Positions 47,889 through 59,361 of a DNA stretch of 64,000 nt are shown one piece after another (within the stretch, counting starts at the first letter, position 1; each line of letters opens with the position of its first letter). The DNA is from Sclerotinia nivalis (Eukaryota > Ascomycota > Leotiomycetes > Helotiales > Sclerotiniaceae). Location of the stretch: positions 3,100,001 to 3,164,000 of the forward strand of contig JAPEIS010000003.1 of the NCBI GenBank assembly GCA_029531795.1, given 5' to 3'. A program made the position numbers and the translations under genes. The notes under the pieces were generated by a model. That model was given only the letters and a program-made list of their open reading frames with translations. It was not told the DNA's origin and ran no database searches.

Positions 47889-49656
47889 GCAGATGAAGCT
47901 TGACTCAATTTAAGACCCTGAATTTGTATGTTCTTCTGATCTACCGCCCCTCTGCAGGCGGAAAAAAAGCTAATGGTTCCTCCTCGAGTCCTTCTACGAC
48001 GAACGCTTAAGGTGTTTCTACACAGATTTATGGTAGTAAAGGGGTATGTTTTCTAGTCATAGACATACATCGAAGTATTATGAAATAAAAAGTTCTGTCA
48101 TTATTCTCAAGGTATACTCTGCTTGCGGGTCCCATGAACTGAAATTCAATATTATCTGATTTTTACATATTGAAAGAATAATTTTTGGTTCTGAAGCATC
48201 ATTCTTCCTGTGCACTTCAATGCTCACTAAAATAGTATAGTTTGCCATCTTTCCTCCAAAGCTAAAACAAATGACACTTGTCATTTTTGTCATCAGAGCT
48301 CTTCTTATCAGAGAGCTATTACCACAGCAGAATTGTTTGCTGAGGAATAAAAGACAGCGAAAATTTGACGTGTCATCTTCTTACCGGCAATTGAATGATG
48401 TCTACGAAATTTAATTAGGGCTGCGCTAGTCCGGTGCTAGAGTGTGTGCGTGAAGCCACTGCCGGAGCTAAAGAAACTGGGAGGAATAATAAATCGCGTT
48501 ATCATTGTCATTTCACATCTAGTAAAGATCTAGACTGCTTCAAAGATTGCCACTTGACTACCGCGCCATAGTTTTAACCTTTCTTTCTAAGCGAACACTT
48601 ATAAGAGGCAAGCGCCCTAACCCTATTCCATTCACATATCATATGCCAAACGTACTATACTTACCTCAAAGAGACGAGTTTAATTGTTAACTTGGTAGTT
48701 GGCTGTTTAGAATTTTATTAACTGATATGCTTCACTTCTCACCCGAAATTGATCGGTGCCCTCATTATGGTTTCAATCGTTCAGATCGTGATGCGGGGTC
48801 CTTGAAATCTTGGCCTGAGCTCAATTCTTTTGAATCGCATAGTAATATGGTTATTCTCAGTCGGTTACCTTAGTTGTCATGCTCTTTTCAGAATGATACG
48901 CATGACCGGCAAAGAGCTAGTATGGCACTAGTCTGGATTAGAAAAACATGCTCACAAGAAAAAAACATGATGAAACTATAATCACGAGTAGCACTCGTCA
49001 ATATTAACAACAGAAGTAATTTTCTTCCTATGACACCCTTAGCTGGTATTTCACTTCGAGTAGTTGATGTATTTTTCGTCTTTTCCGATCCATTTGCCGA
49101 AGTCGTCGGACATGAAGAAACAGTAAATAAAAACCAATAGTCTCAGGGAGAGTTGTGCACTTTCCAGCGGCTTGTGCTTCTTTCAAGCACTCGGACCCTC
49201 GACTATAGAGTAACAAGAAGTTTCCTTTGCGAAGGTAGTATGAAACTAATTGCAGTTGTAAATTTATTAGACAAGCAATAAGAATTGGATTTCTTCCGTC
49301 TCCGAGTATGAATTGCACCATTGTCCAACACAGCTAACAATTGACGGCTTACACATCTAGGTGTGCTTAGCAGAAGATTACAGTGCTTTGACCCACAATT
49401 GACGATTGGGATAATCCTATAACTCTCTCAATGTATGCTACTTGCATCCACCTGCGCTGGCGTGTCAGCGTCATTTTGGCGGCCTCGAGTATTTGGTGGC
49501 AAACAAATTCCTGCTATCTTAATTATAGTCTTGTGTAGAAATAACATTCGTATTGGAACAATTCATTTCGTGTGGCTTTGGATTCGAGAAACTCCATTGA
49601 AACTGCCACATAGGATGTGAAATTAATTTTATGAGTCCGTTGATTTGGATGTTTTA
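47889..49656. other. intergenic, no gene seen
   Basis: No supportable coding sequence. Minus-strand frames at 48078-48293 and 49028-49321 lack motifs. The last part is the 3' side of the Ada-like gene. Confidence 0.4.
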
Positions 49657-50397
49657 TCAATCTCCGCAACACTCAAGGTTCAAGAATTCCATTCCGTCAT
49701 CCACGTGAGTGTCAAATACGATGGCTGAGTCACGGCCAAGAAATGGGAAGTCGATATCTGGGATATGAGTCTCACCAATCTCGTCCCAATGAACCACTGT
49801 TTCAGTTTCTGGAGGTGCATCCCATCCCGACATAGTCTCGTTGCTCGGGGGGATTTCCAGCTGCTGCTGCTCTACAACTTTCATCCTATACTCTCCCATA
49901 GTCACACCTGCCTCCCTCTTAAATATTCTACAGAAATGACTTTCCGTCAGACCAACTTCCTTTGCCATTTTCCTTACCGTCCATTTCTGGCCACCATTCT
50001 CCACTTCCTTCCTAATCAACTCCATGACCCTGTCGGCGATTCTCTTCCCCCTTCCGATCTCACCCAAATCATCACCCCTGAGTGCCTTATTCACATAGCC
50101 GGCAGAATTCTTCATACGGTTCCTGTTTGTACCGCCACCTCCCCCGTTCCTCAATCTCTCCTTATCAATATCCGGCCGGCATCTCTTGCAAGCTCGAAAT
50201 CCATCGCCCTCTGCTTCTTCCCAAGTGTCATGAAAAATGATGTTCGCACGACGTGCAAGTCGCGAGGGACAAGTGGGTCGACAATATATCTTAGTCGTAA
50301 TGACGCTGTAGATGAATGAAAAATGCGCGAGAGGATCACGAGATAGGAGTGCTTGGTGGCGTTGACTTGAGGTGAGGAAGTGATGTTTGTTTGACAT
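49657..50397 (-). CDS. Ada-type methylphosphotriester sensor / AraC-HTH regulator
   Basis: Equivalent to the N-terminal half of bacterial Ada: a zinc-bound cysteine takes a methyl group from DNA phosphotriesters, turning the protein into an activator of repair genes. From the ATG at 50397 it has 246 aa. The four zinc cysteines C39, C43, C70 and C73 (IYCRPTCPSR and FRACKRCRPD) lie one residue off the E. coli positions 38, 42, 69 and 72; C39 would be the acceptor. A Gly/Asn-rich linker leads to a single AraC HTH (about 118-175, KWTVRKMAKEVGLTESHFCR). The last 70 residues are acidic and aromatic, like an activation region. No methyltransferase domain is present; that is encoded divergently 485 bp away. 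The frame is open upstream to 50571, but the Ada domain starts right after Met at 50397. Intronless and intact. Confidence 0.88.
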   Translation of the reverse strand: MSNKHHFLTSSQRHQALLSRDPLAHFSFIYSVITTKIYCRPTCPSRLARRANIIFHDTWEEAEGDGFRACKRCRPDIDKERLRNGGGGGTNRNRMKNSAGYVNKALRGDDLGEIGRGKRIADRVMELIRKEVENGGQKWTVRKMAKEVGLTESHFCRIFKREAGVTMGEYRMKVVEQQQLEIPPSNETMSGWDAPPETETVVHWDEIGETHIPDIDFPFLGRDSAIVFDTHVDDGMEFLNLECCGD

Positions 50398-50881
50398 CTG
50401 AATTATAGCCTTTAATGGAGTTATGTTTTGATGCAGGTATGTTTCGTATAGATTCGATATGGTTGAGGATATACCAATAATGAGAAGATCGTAGGGTGTC
50501 GTTGATGCGAAGGATGACTCAGCAATCACTGTGATAGAAGTGACCAATGAGAAGCTCACATTCCCTGCCACCAGATCATCTAACTTCGTTTTCTTCAGGC
50601 CTACTTTTTTTGATTGTTAGATACGAACTTCGAATTTAATTTTATGTTAAATCATCTCCTTGCTTTTATAGTATCATCGTACAAAACCAGCCCGGCACAA
50701 AAGCAGGATATCTGTCAGACAAGCTCGGTTCCTTCAGGCTCAAGACTCGTGGTTTCACCCAAATAGCTGATATTCCAAAGACTTATGCATCTTATAGTTT
50801 ACGTGGGAAGATCGAAACTTTAAAGTCCAGGAAACTGATTTCAAAGAACAGCCTTCTCATAAGAAAAGCCGAGGAATAGAA
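50398..50881. promoter_or_regulatory. shared promoter region of Ada-like and MGMT genes
   Basis: The two starts point away from each other across 484 bp, so this segment must hold both promoters. An Ada-like protein binding here could control both genes, as Ada does at ada/alkA/alkB in bacteria. I did not identify a defined operator, and regulation is inference from layout. Confidence 0.5.
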
Positions 50882-51385
50882 ATGTCTGAATTAAGATCTC
50901 CATCTGCCTCGAGTGACTTCACCATGATCGGCATTACAGTCTTCCAACGTGTACGTCCACTTCACTCTTTACGATTCTTTCATTAATCCCTTAACAGAGA
51001 GTCTACAATCTCCTCCTCCAGATTCCTTCCGGGAAAGTCTCCTCTTATGCCTCTCTTGCCAAAGCTCTCGCAACTGCGCCTCGTGCAGTCGGTGGAGCTT
51101 TGAAGCGGAATCCTTATGCGCCACAGGTGCCATGTCATCGAATCATCTGCGCTGATGGTGTATGTCTTTTTCATCATTGTGCTAAAATTGACACGTAATC
51201 AATTGTAATGCTAATGAGGTTGTTAATGACAGGCAATTGGAGGGTTCAAGGGGGAAGCGCAAGATGCGCCGTCGGGAATGAACCAAAAAGAAAAATTGAG
51301 CTTACTGAAGAGTGAGGGGGTTGAATTTGACGAGAATGGTCAATTAGTGGATGAAGAAAGGTGGTGGGACGGGTTTCGTGTCTGA
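50882..51385 (+). CDS. O6-alkylguanine-DNA alkyltransferase (MGMT/Ogt)
   Basis: Suicidal repair protein that moves an alkyl group from O6-guanine in DNA to its own cysteine. Model: join(50882..50950, 50998..51159, 51233..51385), 127 aa, with 47- and 73-nt introns, both phase 0. The active-site motif VPCHRI has the acceptor Cys at residue 69. Also present are the DNA-binding winged helix (QIPSGKVSSYASLAKAL) and the GG-x-x-x-NP loop (VGGALKRNPYAP) before the motif, and GAIGGF after it. It is a minimal version lacking the N-terminal domain of E. coli Ogt/Ada-C, common among short fungal MGMT proteins. An alkyltransferase-like (ATL) protein would have Trp instead of Cys, so this one looks catalytic. 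Head-to-head with the Ada-type sensor. The gene is intact. Confidence 0.92.
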
Positions 51386-52510
51386 GCATCACTGCACGCA
51401 GAATTGATATTTGAGGCAAGGGCGTGGGATAGAAAAGTATTTGAGAAATTTAATGGACATCAGATTCATTATAATCAGACTTATATGGTTTAACCGGTGA
51501 AAGAAATTTAGTACTAACTCCTAACATTTCACCTGCCGATCCACAACGATAGCTTGTCTAATATTGGTTTTATTTTTTAGGCTTACTAACCTTTACAGCT
51601 ATGTCCGGTAATTCGAGAAAATTGTTTGGGCCCAGAGCACAGGCAACCGCAGATATTATATATTCAGTGTATCAACTGGCTACTAGTCATGAAACAACTC
51701 TTCCTGGTACGGACCGATCCCGTGCTATTTCTATGTAACCCAAATTTTGATGCTTGCGGTGGAGTTATGCCACCGCGGATTGCTATAAACTACTGTGAAT
51801 GTGTATGTAGAGTCTTAAATGTCCTATCCACACTCGGCAGGGTCTCAAAATCATGATGCTGATGGTGACTGAGAGGCAGAAGGTGGCGTGGACGAGTAGA
51901 AGGTGGTGCAGCTTGTTTTCCTATCATATTGGGGAGGAAATGCGGGACTTTTGGATAGCACATCAACGGCAGCGGCAATGAAACTCCAAGCCGTTGAATC
52001 CGGCGCTACATGAAACCATACCCAAAGTTGAATACCGAGTCCGAAAATAACATAGGTACTGGCAATTCAGCTGATACATTTGCATTTAAACATGCTAATG
52101 GTCTAATTAAGTGACAGCTCGAATTGCGTCCTAAGAGAGAGTTGAGATTTTTGCTGCTCAACCCAAAGCTAACAAACGCAAATCCTATCTCAACTACTAC
52201 CCCAGCGACGAAGTGCCCCCATCTCTCCATTTCATTGCGATCACAATGATAAACCGAAATACACCATCAGATGATGCGTAGGAAGATTGAACTGCCGATA
52301 ACGGCATGTACCCACCTGAGGAAAACGAACCGCCGGAATGAGATTGCCGAGCATTCAAATAAACGTGCTACTTCTGGAAAACCTATTTAAGGTCTCATTC
52401 AAGATACCGGTGTTGACACTGAGCAATAGCGTAGCATTACTGGTTCTTAGATCCGTAATCGATCTCCGGTAGGGTTCACGGGCTGGGAAAGAATGTCATT
52501 GATCGAAGAA
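51386..52510. other. convergent intergenic region, no gene seen
   Basis: Lies between the 3' ends of the MGMT and dihydroorotate dehydrogenase genes. Frames of 60-76 codons lack motifs. Confidence 0.4.
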
Positions 52511-53755
52511 TTAGATCGAAACCTCTCCCTTCAGCCCGGAAAGAATCTGCTCAAAGATACATACGCCCTCTCTTCCCAATGCCGTCCCCACGCCCACTAT
52601 CGACGCACCGACAGTACGCATTCTGGTAAAACCCGGACTGTCTTTCACTCCTCCAACACCGATTATCTCCATGTTCCTTACACCTTCAGTGGGCGATGCA
52701 TCCAGCATTCTTCGAATTGTCTTGACATTTCCTAATGCGATTGGATGTAATGCGTCACCAGCCATTCCACCAATACCTTCCCCGTTTGAAGAACCTAGTG
52801 CAGGGTTTCCAAATTCATCCATGACCAAACATGAGCCGAGAGTATTGGTTGCTGTGATAAATGATATAGGAATTTTCCCATCAAGTGAGACCCCAGATTC
52901 CAATGCAGAAATTAAGTTCTTAAATTGCTCGGAATATGTGTAAGGTGGGGTTTTGATGCCTACGTGAATGCTGTTGGGCGCCTCGGCTTTCACACTTCTT
53001 ATGACCTTTAAGTATGAGGCCATAGCTTCCTCGTTATAGGCAGGAGGCGGCTTTCCCACGATATTTGGACATGAAAGGTTGATTTCCATCATAAGGTTGA
53101 GATTGGCTTTTCCATGTTGTTGTAAAACATGCCTGTAGCATTCAGCAACTTCTTCAGCTGAGCCAGTAACGGAAATTATCCATGGTTTGAGAGTAAGACG
53201 CTGAAAGTTTTCATCCTTTGCAAGTTCAAGAAGGATGTCCAAATATGAGTCCAGAGATATGGGTGAGTAACCGAGTGTGTTTAGACTATTTGTCTCGCCT
53301 GGGATGACATTACTTCGTCCTTCAACGATTGAAGCGCAAGTTGAGTTAGATTTAGGATCGAAAAATGTGTATTGATGTAGTTGTGAATCATGTGGAAATG
53401 GATTGAGAAGCGACGTTCTGAGGGTAACAGCACCTGTATGAGGACTACTGTAAAGGGCAAGGAGGTCGGCTTTACTTGTTGCCCACTAGTGATGACGATC
53501 AGCTCTTAACTTCCATGATAACCTTGAATATCTGACTCTCCCGCTCGGGAGGCACAATCAATCGATTTCTAAGAAGTTAAAAAGGGGCTACGGTAACACT
53601 GTAGGTATAATGCCGTGGAATACTGGATCCGAGTCTTCTAAGTTTTTGTGTAGAGAATTTTGAACTCAGTGGTGGGGAGATAGACTTACAGGATTAGCTG
53701 AATTTATCAACGGAGGTGAAATCCCCAAGACATTTGTAGCTTGTTTTTCGGTCAT
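52511..53755 (-). CDS. class 1A dihydroorotate dehydrogenase (URA1-like)
   Basis: FMN enzyme that oxidises dihydroorotate to orotate in pyrimidine synthesis; class 1A forms are cytosolic and fumarate-linked. Model on the minus strand: 53755..53690 joined to 53485..52511, 346 aa, one 204-nt intron (GTAAGT...CACTAG, phase 0). The protein has the start LGISPPLINSANPWAT, a TGAVTLRTSLLNPF substrate loop, INLSCPNIVGKPPPAY with the class 1A catalytic Cys at about residue 161, then GIGGMAGDALHPIALGNV and IIGVGGVKDSPGFTRM for FMN phosphate binding. There is no mitochondrial presequence or membrane helix, unlike class 2. Filamentous ascomycetes usually rely on a class 2 mitochondrial enzyme, so this may be a second, horizontally derived or specialised copy. 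The intron is long for this window. Confidence 0.88.
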
Positions 53756-55559
53756 GATTCTCTACCTAGGTAATTATTGTCGCTATACACCATGACATTA
53801 CTATGACAAACAGAGGGGAGGTGTTTAGTTATGGCTTAGTAATCATTGCCGACATCTCACCGGGACGATGAAATTTGGTGTCTGAGCATCATTTAGTGAC
53901 TTGTATGGGAGGAAATACATATAGCTTTCATACTTTTCAGTCGATTCTTGGATACCACTTTTACTCGGTAGGTATTTAATGGTAGGCAGTTATCTTCTTC
54001 TCGGTCCTCTCCTTTTCAGAAATGAATACGTCTTTCCACATGTTTGTTCCTGGAAGCCATGATAATGACTGCGCTCTATGCGACCTCTGATCAACTCTTT
54101 GATCAACTGCAGCGCTGAACGCCTTCTTCAAATCTTAGTCTCAAAAGACAACTCCTCGTCGGAATTGTCATCACACGATGTTCTCTGGATAGAGCGCGAG
54201 GGCCACCTACCCCTTTGCCCGAAACCTTCTGTGCCAAAATCGTCGGCTCGATTTGATCAGATGGTGGCATAATACTTGCGAGCAGGGCAGCCGGAAGTAG
54301 CATACTTACTGCGAGGTTCAAACGGCAAATTGTATAGGAGATGCACTAAGACTCCTCGTGGAAAGTGATCGGCCGCCTAAAGAAATCTGGTTGGCACGCC
54401 CTGGCTTTACTATTTGTCATATGCGTATTCCTCTGTGGGACATTACCTCCTTTGATCACCTGCAACATAAACTGACATTTAACGGCAGGCAACGCATTTC
54501 TACGAAGCACGACCACTCCTTTACATTCCGGAACTACAAACAACATCAAGCAAAATCCAAGCGTGGTATGAGTAATTTGGCGCAAAATTCTGGCGGTTAA
54601 ATAAGAGGAGACTGATGGAATCCAGAGTTTGTGAAAGGTCGAAAGACTGCTCAGAGGTTGAACGGCGACACCGCCTAAGAAGCTCTCGTGAAGGATACAC
54701 TTCGAATCATGAGACGCGCACTTGACAGAAATGTGGGAATCTGGAAATAGTTGGAGCAGCCAAAATGTTGGGCCCGGACCGTTCAAACAAGACAAACTGG
54801 TTATTTTGTTCTCATCATGAGTCGTTAATAACACCAGCACTCTCCATTGGGAATTATAGAAATCAAAGCTTGTTAGGGTCATGATGCATGTTGGATTCAC
54901 TAGGAAAGCAGGGAGATCAATGTCACTGAGCAATATCAGACGAAAATGCCTCATGTTGTAACCACTATAAGTAGGTTGAGATGTCGGAATGTTAAAGCAA
55001 TCTTTGCTCTCCAATATCTAAGTAGGTACTATCACTGGGCTTTACGACTATGATTAAAGGAGGTGGAGGCCATGACATCACAACATTTGTATAATATGAT
55101 GGAGTTTCATTACTTCCTATCCAGAAGTAATGGAGGAGGGTTGTTATGCCATGTTAGGCTTTCAAAGTTTCTCGAGCCAACTTCAGATTCAATCAATCAT
55201 CCAAACGTACCACTTAACCTGATCCCATGCCTTATATCAAGCGATAGAGGAACTTATAGCCTAAAGAGAATTTAGCAGTGAGTTGAGAGTTACCCTTTTT
55301 TCTCTAATGACTCCCTTCTGAGAAAGTTTTCACATCATCCTGCAAAATTACTACCAAACCAACATTTGTTATGTTTGCTACCTCTTAAGATTTATCCCCT
55401 CTCAATAGAGCATTGACACGTACCATGATCGCCACACATTCATGCAGAATTGCGGGTCACAACAAGAATTCGAGTTTGCAGTTTCCAAGAGTGGACCCCA
55501 GCCAGAATGGGAGTCAAATACCCATACCCCCAAAGTGATCTTTTCCCCAGGTTTAAAGA
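53756..55559. other. intergenic, mostly nothing
   Basis: One unexplained 222-codon minus-strand frame is listed separately (54346-55014). Otherwise short frames without motifs. Confidence 0.35.
54346..55014 (-). CDS. hypothetical open frame, about 200 aa
   Basis: Long open minus-strand frame of 222 codons; the first ATG is about codon 21, leaving about 202 aa. The composition is not low-complexity, and the frame has hydrophobic patches and scattered cysteines. No domain, signal peptide or splice pattern is evident. It may be a species-specific gene, a decayed fragment or chance. Confidence 0.2.
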   Translation of the reverse strand: MESKDCFNIPTSQPTYSGYNMRHFRLILLSDIDLPAFLVNPTCIMTLTSFDFYNSQWRVLVLLTTHDENKITSLSCLNGPGPTFWLLQLFPDSHISVKCASHDSKCILHESFLGGVAVQPLSSLSTFHKLWIPSVSSYLTARILRQITHTTLGFCLMLFVVPECKGVVVLRRNALPAVKCQFMLQVIKGGNVPQRNTHMTNSKARACQPDFFRRPITFHEES

Positions 55560-56108
55560 ATGGATCAATCGTTACCGGACCATTACGAAACCCTCGGGAT
55601 TTCTCATAATGCTGTTGCTCAGGATATCAAGAACGCTTTCTTCGCATTGGCCAAAACCCATCATCCCGATAAAAATAATGGAGGACCAACAAAGGAATTT
55701 GTGAAGGTTGGTTTTGTTTTGTCTGTTGAAACAGGAGTTTGAGGAGAAGTGGTTCGCAGGCACCTTAAAGAGCTAATTTGTTAAAAGGTCAGAACGGCCT
55801 ACGAAGTCTTATCCGACAGAGATCAGCGAAATGTTTACGATCGCCAGTTTGAAAAAGTGAGGCCTAATGTGGGATATCAAACATGGGAGGCACCGGACAA
55901 CTATACGTACGAGAGAAAACGAGAACGACGGTATTCCTATAGGAGAGGATCGATTGCAAGCGAAGCTACAAAACGCTCTGAAGCACAAGAGGCGGAAGAG
56001 AGGAGGAAGACAGAGGAAGAGAATATCAGAAGAGCAAGCGAATCGTTGGATGCTCTTATGAAAGAGTTGGAGAGAATTTCGGGGCGTTTAGAAAGAAGAG
56101 AATATTGA
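55560..56108 (+). CDS. short J-domain (DnaJ) co-chaperone
   Basis: Hsp70 co-chaperone. Model: join(55560..55706, 55788..56108), 155 aa, with an 81-nt intron (GTTGGT...AAAAG, phase 0). Residues about 7-68 form a J-domain: HYETLGISHNAV, the invariant HPD in KTHHPDKNN, and AYEVLSDRDQRNVYDR spanning helix 4. It is followed by a very basic then acidic coiled-coil-like stretch rich in Arg, Glu and Lys. There is no Gly/Phe region or zinc finger, so it is type III. After the TGA at 56106 the same frame stays open for about 87 more codons with hydrophilic content, so the true end may be further on. The donor GTTGGT is weak but the frame supports it. Confidence 0.78.
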
Positions 56109-57817
56109 GTTGAAAAATCAAGAAAGGACGACTACTGGATGGAAAGGTGGAAGACGGAAGATTCAGAAGAGACCGGTATGGATGAAGATCCATATTTCCA
56201 AAATTCGTGGATGGGGTATGTTGACCACAGAAGACACGCCAGACTCAAAGTCTTTGTGCATGTCGAGGCACGAAGCATTGCCTCGTTTGGAAAAGGCTTC
56301 AGAAGAATTTGGGATCTTTTCATTCGGCTTGCATTGCATGGCTCGCACCGCACATCTCTCAGCATATGACATTAGATCTCGCGCGTCGAAAGTGAGACAT
56401 GGTATTTCTAGCAAAGCCGAGAAAGTGGATTAATGACACTGTGTTGGGTAGGGTAGCTGGTCATGGATTAGCAGCAAGAACGAATGGTATAGCAAGATTG
56501 CGAGGAAAAGAGAGAACTAAATCCGGGTGGCTATGAGCATGAAATTCTGGCGGATTAGACTATGCATGTGCACATCGAGTGAGGCATTGTGACATTTGAT
56601 CGACCCCTTCACCTTCTCGCGGTAAATGCTCATGGTCATGCTCTTTTGTTTCGTTAGCCTTGGCCGTTCAGTCTCACCTTCCCATCCAGTTATGTCTTTT
56701 ATTGGAAGTATCCCCTAGACTATCAAATTTTATGTTTATCTTCCCAGCCATTTTTCGCGGGCACTTTGCATCCCTCTCCTTGCCCGGCCCATATGTGCGT
56801 CGAATGACTTGATATACTTCGCAAATGAACTTTAGATAGAGCTTGCTTGATCATGTTTCGTATTTCAATTGGAAAGTTTCTGGCATTTTCAATATAGCTC
56901 CTCGTTCAATCAATCAACCTCTCCAACGCCTTCATCACCTTCAACCCTAACATTTTATGTTTCCATCCATCGCATCAAATACTTCGCCTCATCGTAAGCT
57001 TAAATCCAGTTGGTTGGACACATCGGATCACTTTCCGCATACAAGGGTTTTGTTGACTCGGACTTCCCCAGTACAAAGCTCCGATATATCAGCTTCCAGT
57101 ATCCCCCAAACTCTACGTTACACAAATCTTTAACACCGCCTCGCGTCCCAGCCTTATATCTCATACTTCCTTGATGGATGCATGGGACGCGCAATCAATA
57201 TTCTCTCATCCATCCACATCGCCATGATCATCCACACAAAACAATACATAGGCTCAATAACCACCGAAATCACTTGGCTGAATCGACACGTCTCACACTC
57301 AAGACTTCCAGTAGACTTTGCACAAAGCATTGACCGTCCCTATATGATATTTTTGAGTTCGGCTGAGCAATCTGACGTAAAGAAAGCGGCGCAGGTCCTG
57401 TAGATCCATCGGTTTTTCGGAGGATATTTGATGTTGGGTCTTGATAAATACACCAACTGTTTAATTGCACATCCAAGATGCTAATATATGTAAATCCGTG
57501 AATATGCTACAAGTACGAAGAAGCGGAGAAGTAAGCTCAGATGCGTGTCTGTTTCAACTGCATTTGTTTTTCTCTATGGATTTGGATTTTGGTTGGTGAA
57601 TTTTGGGGAGATACCAAGCCACGGACGCCATATCCTAATCAGCTTGTGTAACTTATATTTGCAGCTATATTCCCCCAGCCTTTCCTTGTGGTTTTGCTTC
57701 TTCGACATCCTTCACAAACTGGAATATTAAAACCCAACAATCCCTTTTCCATAACACTTTTCCATTACTCTAATGTTGATATTTCACTGAGAATAGAATA
57801 CATTTAAATGTTACAAC
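56109..57817. other. intergenic, no gene seen beyond DnaJ extension
   Basis: Bases 56109-56433 are open in two + strand frames and could be the lost or alternative C terminus of the J-protein. From 56434 to 57817 nothing is supportable; the final 200 bases carry the leader of the next gene. Confidence 0.35.
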
Positions 57818-59361
57818 ATGAAGTTATTTAGCCTTTTGTCGTTCCTTGCCTCAATCATAAGCATCAGTATGTACCCCTCAAAGCCAAGCTTGGGCAAATT
57901 TCTCTAATTTAAATTATAGTTCCCGCAACTTATTCTCTCGCAACATATTCTACTACCTCTGGTGGTCCCTCTTACTCGGTTGGAATATCTGCAAGTAATT
58001 CAAACAATGTCTACTTTCAACTCGCAGCACCTACTTCATATCAATGGGTCGCTCTTGGCATTGGTTCCCAAATGTCCGGAAGTACCATATTCGTTATGTA
58101 TGCTGATGGCACCGGAAATGTGACCCTATCTCCTCGAAAAGGCACTGGACAAGTCGAACCAAAGTACGATAGTAGTATGACCGTTGAACTACTTTCTGGA
58201 AGTGGTATTGTAGATGGCAATATGGTCGCCAATGTTCTCTGCACAAGCTGCAGCTCCAAATTATCATCCACAACATCGACATCATCAAATTGGATAGCTG
58301 CATGGAATTCTGGTTCGGCACTAGATACTACCGATACGTCGAAATCCATATCACAACATTCGGGATCTAATCATCGATCGTTTACGTTTGATCTTTCCCA
58401 AGCTCAGCTAGAATCTGACTCGAATCCCTTTACCTCGACATCTGCAGCTACAACTTCTTCATCTAGTGGTGGCTCTTCAAATTCGTCAAGCTCATCTGCA
58501 TCTAGCGGAACTTCTCCGGTACAATCATACGACATGGCGCATGGAATAATCATGGGGGTAACTGTAGTATTACTTTTCCCTCTCGGAGCACTCTCCATGC
58601 GAATCTTTGGTAGACCATGGCTTCACGCCACTTTACAAATTGTCTCATTTATCTTTTTGATTGCGGGCCTAGGATTAGGAATCAAACTTGCAGAGTTGAA
58701 ATATGGATCATTCGGATCAAATCTTGCTACTCGTACCGTTATTGACGAAATTGCGAAGAGACAGTTTGGTGGTTTTGGAAGTAGTACATTTACGGACACA
58801 CCACCTTGGGCTACTGCCACTGGTACTTATACAGGGGGATTCAATAATCCCACTTCGACTCCTGATTCCGGGTCTGGCTCTAGTTCGTCTGGTTCTGGTT
58901 CCGGGGCTGGATCACAAGGCTCTGGGAACGCAGCTATTACAAGCGCTTCCGTCATTCCAAATCTAGGCACGATTGTGAGTCTTTCCCCCCATCCTCCCTC
59001 ATGTCTTCCCAACTCATAATTTATAAAATAGATCATAAATACAACCCATATGATCTTCGGTATCATATTAGTAGTTTTATTCTTCATCCAGCCATTTCTG
59101 GGCCTCATACACCATTGGAGATACATGCGAGCTCAACGCAGAGGAATGTTTGGATATATCCATTTATGGTATGGTAGGATATTGATCGTTCTCGCAGTGA
59201 TTAATGGTGGATTGGGATTGCAATTGGCTTCCAATACAAAGAATGGAGAGATAGCTTATGGAGTCATTGCTGCATTTATGGGATTGTTTTATATTGGCGT
59301 TGTGATTTTTACTGCCGTGAGGAAAAGGAGGAGAAATAGAGAATGGTTGAAATCTTTCTAG
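57818..59361 (+). CDS. CDH-type cytochrome (DOMON) fused to cytochrome b561
   Basis: Transmembrane heme protein that probably passes electrons across the plasma membrane, for example to ferric iron or extracellular acceptors. Model: join(57818..57866, 57920..58974, 59032..59361), 477 aa, with 53- and 57-nt introns. Residues 1-20 are a signal peptide split by the first intron. Residues about 22-190 form a cellobiose-dehydrogenase-like cytochrome (YQWVALGIGSQMSGS, with a Met as likely heme ligand, and a later His in SNHRSFTF). A Ser/Thr-rich linker follows, then five hydrophobic helices from HGIIMGVTVVLLFPLGA to VIAAFMGLFYIGVVIFTAV. Histidines for b561 hemes lie in DMAHG, PWLHATLQ, NTTHMIFG and YIHLWYG. 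A Gly/Ser-rich loop interrupts the membrane part. The C terminus is basic. Gene intact. Confidence 0.9.

Noticed and set aside
49765..50319. 184-codon + strand frame
   Set aside because: Antisense to the Ada-type gene, which has complete motifs.
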